Assembly: GCA_907163375.1 (NCBI GenBank)
Contig: CAJQUW010005232.1
Coordinates: 186,001-250,000 of the forward strand
Source of the DNA: Prostheceraeus crozeri
Lineage: Eukaryota > Platyhelminthes > Polycladida > Euryleptidae
Length of the DNA stretch: 64,000 nucleotides
Reading direction: 5' to 3'
Of this stretch, positions 48,101 through 51,100 are shown piece by piece. The notes under the pieces are model-generated. The model saw nothing but the letters and a program-made list of their open reading frames with translations, did not search any database and was not told the DNA's origin. The translations under genes and the position numbers were made by a program. Position 1 is the stretch's first letter. Every line of letters begins with the position of its first letter.

Positions 48101-51100
48101 GCGTGGACGTCGTATTTGTCCATTTCTGTGTTAGTAGTCACGAAGATTGGTCGAGTTCGTTTCATCTCGTGTAGCATTCCTCGGAGGAATTATTGCTCTT
48201 ATCAGAGCATGCACGCGGACATACAATGCTAAAAGTTGGTAGATCTCCATTTTTTCTTCATTCGATTACCTCGGATTTTATGGAGATTCTCAAGTGATTT
48301 TGTTGTACATCATTGAGACATTTCCAACACGTTTTCCGGCATTAGGAGCATTTTCCCCTATTAGGAACTATTTTATTTGAACATCAAATGAAAGCACATC
48401 GACGTCACTTCGAGTTGGATACAAAATTGATTATATTTTCGTTTGTTTTCACACTTTTGACAATTATACTATTTCCTGGTAAAACTGGTAGAGCTTTACC
48501 GTCATCAATTAATGATAATAATGATAATAATAATGATATTAATTGATACTTAATTGGAAAATCTTTGGTTCAATCGATGCTGAGGAGATTAAAAGCTGGC
48601 TCAGAGACGAGATTGGGTATATTTTGTGACTACGATGAGGATTTAAGTCCATAAATGTACTTCAGTATTGGAACCAGCCATTGCTCGAAATGAGATTGAT
48701 TTATGGATTATGTGAATCTGTCTGTGCGTCAAATCACATCATGTGTCCTGTTTAGAATATCAGAAATTACGACTGGAACCAGCAGGTAGCATTATGCTAC
48801 TGCAACTGAGTTGATGAGTACGCGGACTCCAAGTGATGCTGAGTGTAATGTTAAATTCCTTCAAAAGCCAGTTCCAGCCAGGGATGCTGAGTCCTATCAT
48901 TTTGATAGGACTTCGACTCCGGGTGGCAAATATATACAGCCTAGTTTTTTTAAAATAATTGGTAACCTACATCATAGATCATTATAGGCTTACCTGAACC
49001 TATCTTTGGTGGTCATTGCTGTATCAATTATCAATCATTTTCGATGAAAGTTTATCAAATGTGGCTTTAAGATGCATGCGACTCGGCTCCTCCCATCTTG
49101 TTGATGTGTGCTTCACAGAGTTTTTCTCCAGTCTCTACCAGGCAGGAAAATCCCCCCTCCTTCTCCAAAAAATATGAGTACACTTTCGATATTAATATGC
49201 GCTTTAGAGGTCCCATCACACACGATTAACGTGAGGATAAGAGGTAATGTTCTCAAACAAACTAGTATTTCGTTTTTGTCTCTGATGTGACCTTTGGTGC
49301 GTAGGTGTCATCGAGGCTGGGAAGGCTTGTCTTCTCTATTAAATCACCGAGTGAAAAGACAATCCTATTTTCACTATCACGGTTCATTCCCTCAACTACA
49401 AGCTTTACAAGCTTTGCATGCGGCCGTATCTCTTTAATTTTGTTTGACGGAGAAAGTTGACATCAAGACAGTTGACAGCTCTGCACGAGGATAAATAATT
49501 TGTCTGTATTATATTTCGGGTCTAGCTATAGGCCGGAGTCTGGATTCCTATCATTTAATAGGACTCCGACTCCGACTCCACATCCCTGGTTCCAGCACGA
49601 CAATTTTCTAAAGTGAGCACAAGCTGAATTGAAGTGAAGCTTCGTGACGCTTCATCTTGTTCTATGTATCCTGCATGTTTTCCAGGGTATTTGCGAATAT
49701 ACATTTATTGACTGATTGACTTGTTGTGTTCCTTCTTTACTAAACCATTCATAGAACACGTCAACGTAGTTTGAAGAATTGAGATTGAAAGTGCATTGAC
49801 TAAACATATGCATTGATCTCATCAGCGTATTATCTTCTGAGTGTCGGTAAAATGTGACAGCTTACATGTAAGTGGAACAAGGCGCAACTTATGATGTGAT
49901 CAATGCATTTCTCTTTATCACCATTCACGATTGCTTTTGTCTGATGTCTCATCTTCTGACTCATCATGGATTGAAAAGTGTCAGCAATTAATCCTTAACT
50001 TGTTAGACCATTGCGGTGAAGTGATGACCATTGATGATTTTACTACACTGGTAGGATGGTTGAATCACGTTTCAATGCAATGTAAATGCCGCAGTTGAAT
50101 CTATGTTATGAGCTTATTTCATACTGACTAACCAGTGATTTTTGTAGACATCTTTTAACACTTGTGTCCCCTTTATAGCCCTTTAATGCTATCGGAAATA
50201 TGAAACGTGCCCGGCGAGTTTTTTGGATGAGCAAAAGGAGCGATTCAAACATTTTTCCTTCTCCTTACTGAGAAAAATGTTGCATGCGGTGTCCAAAATC
50301 GGTGTATCCTCAATAAATCGCAGCTCATTATCGAAAGTCACATGCCATCCAGTTGTAGAAGAAGATTTTAAAGTCTGTGTTCTAAGATTTATATCATTTT
50401 GGCCGGCTAGAGTAAAGGCTAATGGACTACATACGTCTGTAACTTGTTCAGGCTGGAGGCCTATAACATACACGCTTATGTTGATAAAGTTTGATCCAGA
50501 TTTACACTTAATGTCTTATCCTTTATCTCTTTCTACAAACATACACGAAAGTCCTGATTTAGATTTGGTCGTGAGGTCAAGAAGGTATCTAGTCCTTGGA
50601 AAAGTGGCACTCAGGAAGAGATTGTGCACAGTATAGGCATTTTTTCATCTTCAAACATTGATGAATAGAACCTTCAATTCATTAACAAGATCAGTTGCTT
50701 TTCATAAAACAGTGCGCCAGTGAAGTAAAAAAAACAGATGAAAAAAGCCGGAGCTTGTTTCCCAGTAGAAATGAAGTTTTAACGTCATTACTCCCTCATA
50801 CTGGGGCTTGTTGCACCTTTTGTCCGAATGCCCTTCCTGCCAACTTCCAATGGCACTTTCGGGGCTCGACCTCTGGACCAGAAGATCGTTAGGCCAAGTA
50901 CATAAGCACTGCGCCACGGAGACCATGAAAGGGATCATAAAGGGAGTCAAATGCAACCTACAGGGATACTACTGAACAGGCGATCCGAACACATTCTATT
51001 AGCATCATTATGATCGCGATAGGGTGAGTTCAGTGCTCAACGTAATATACTGTCAACCTGATTTTCTCTCAGACAGGTCTTAAAAGTGTTGCATATAGAC

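Noticed and set aside
47806-48174. 122-codon open frame after the family A repeat
   Set aside because: No similarity recognised and no equivalent beside the other full repeat copy.
50189-50636. Overlapping open frames on both strands
   Set aside because: No recognisable domain and no splice or phase link to WDR6; left as unexplained sequence.
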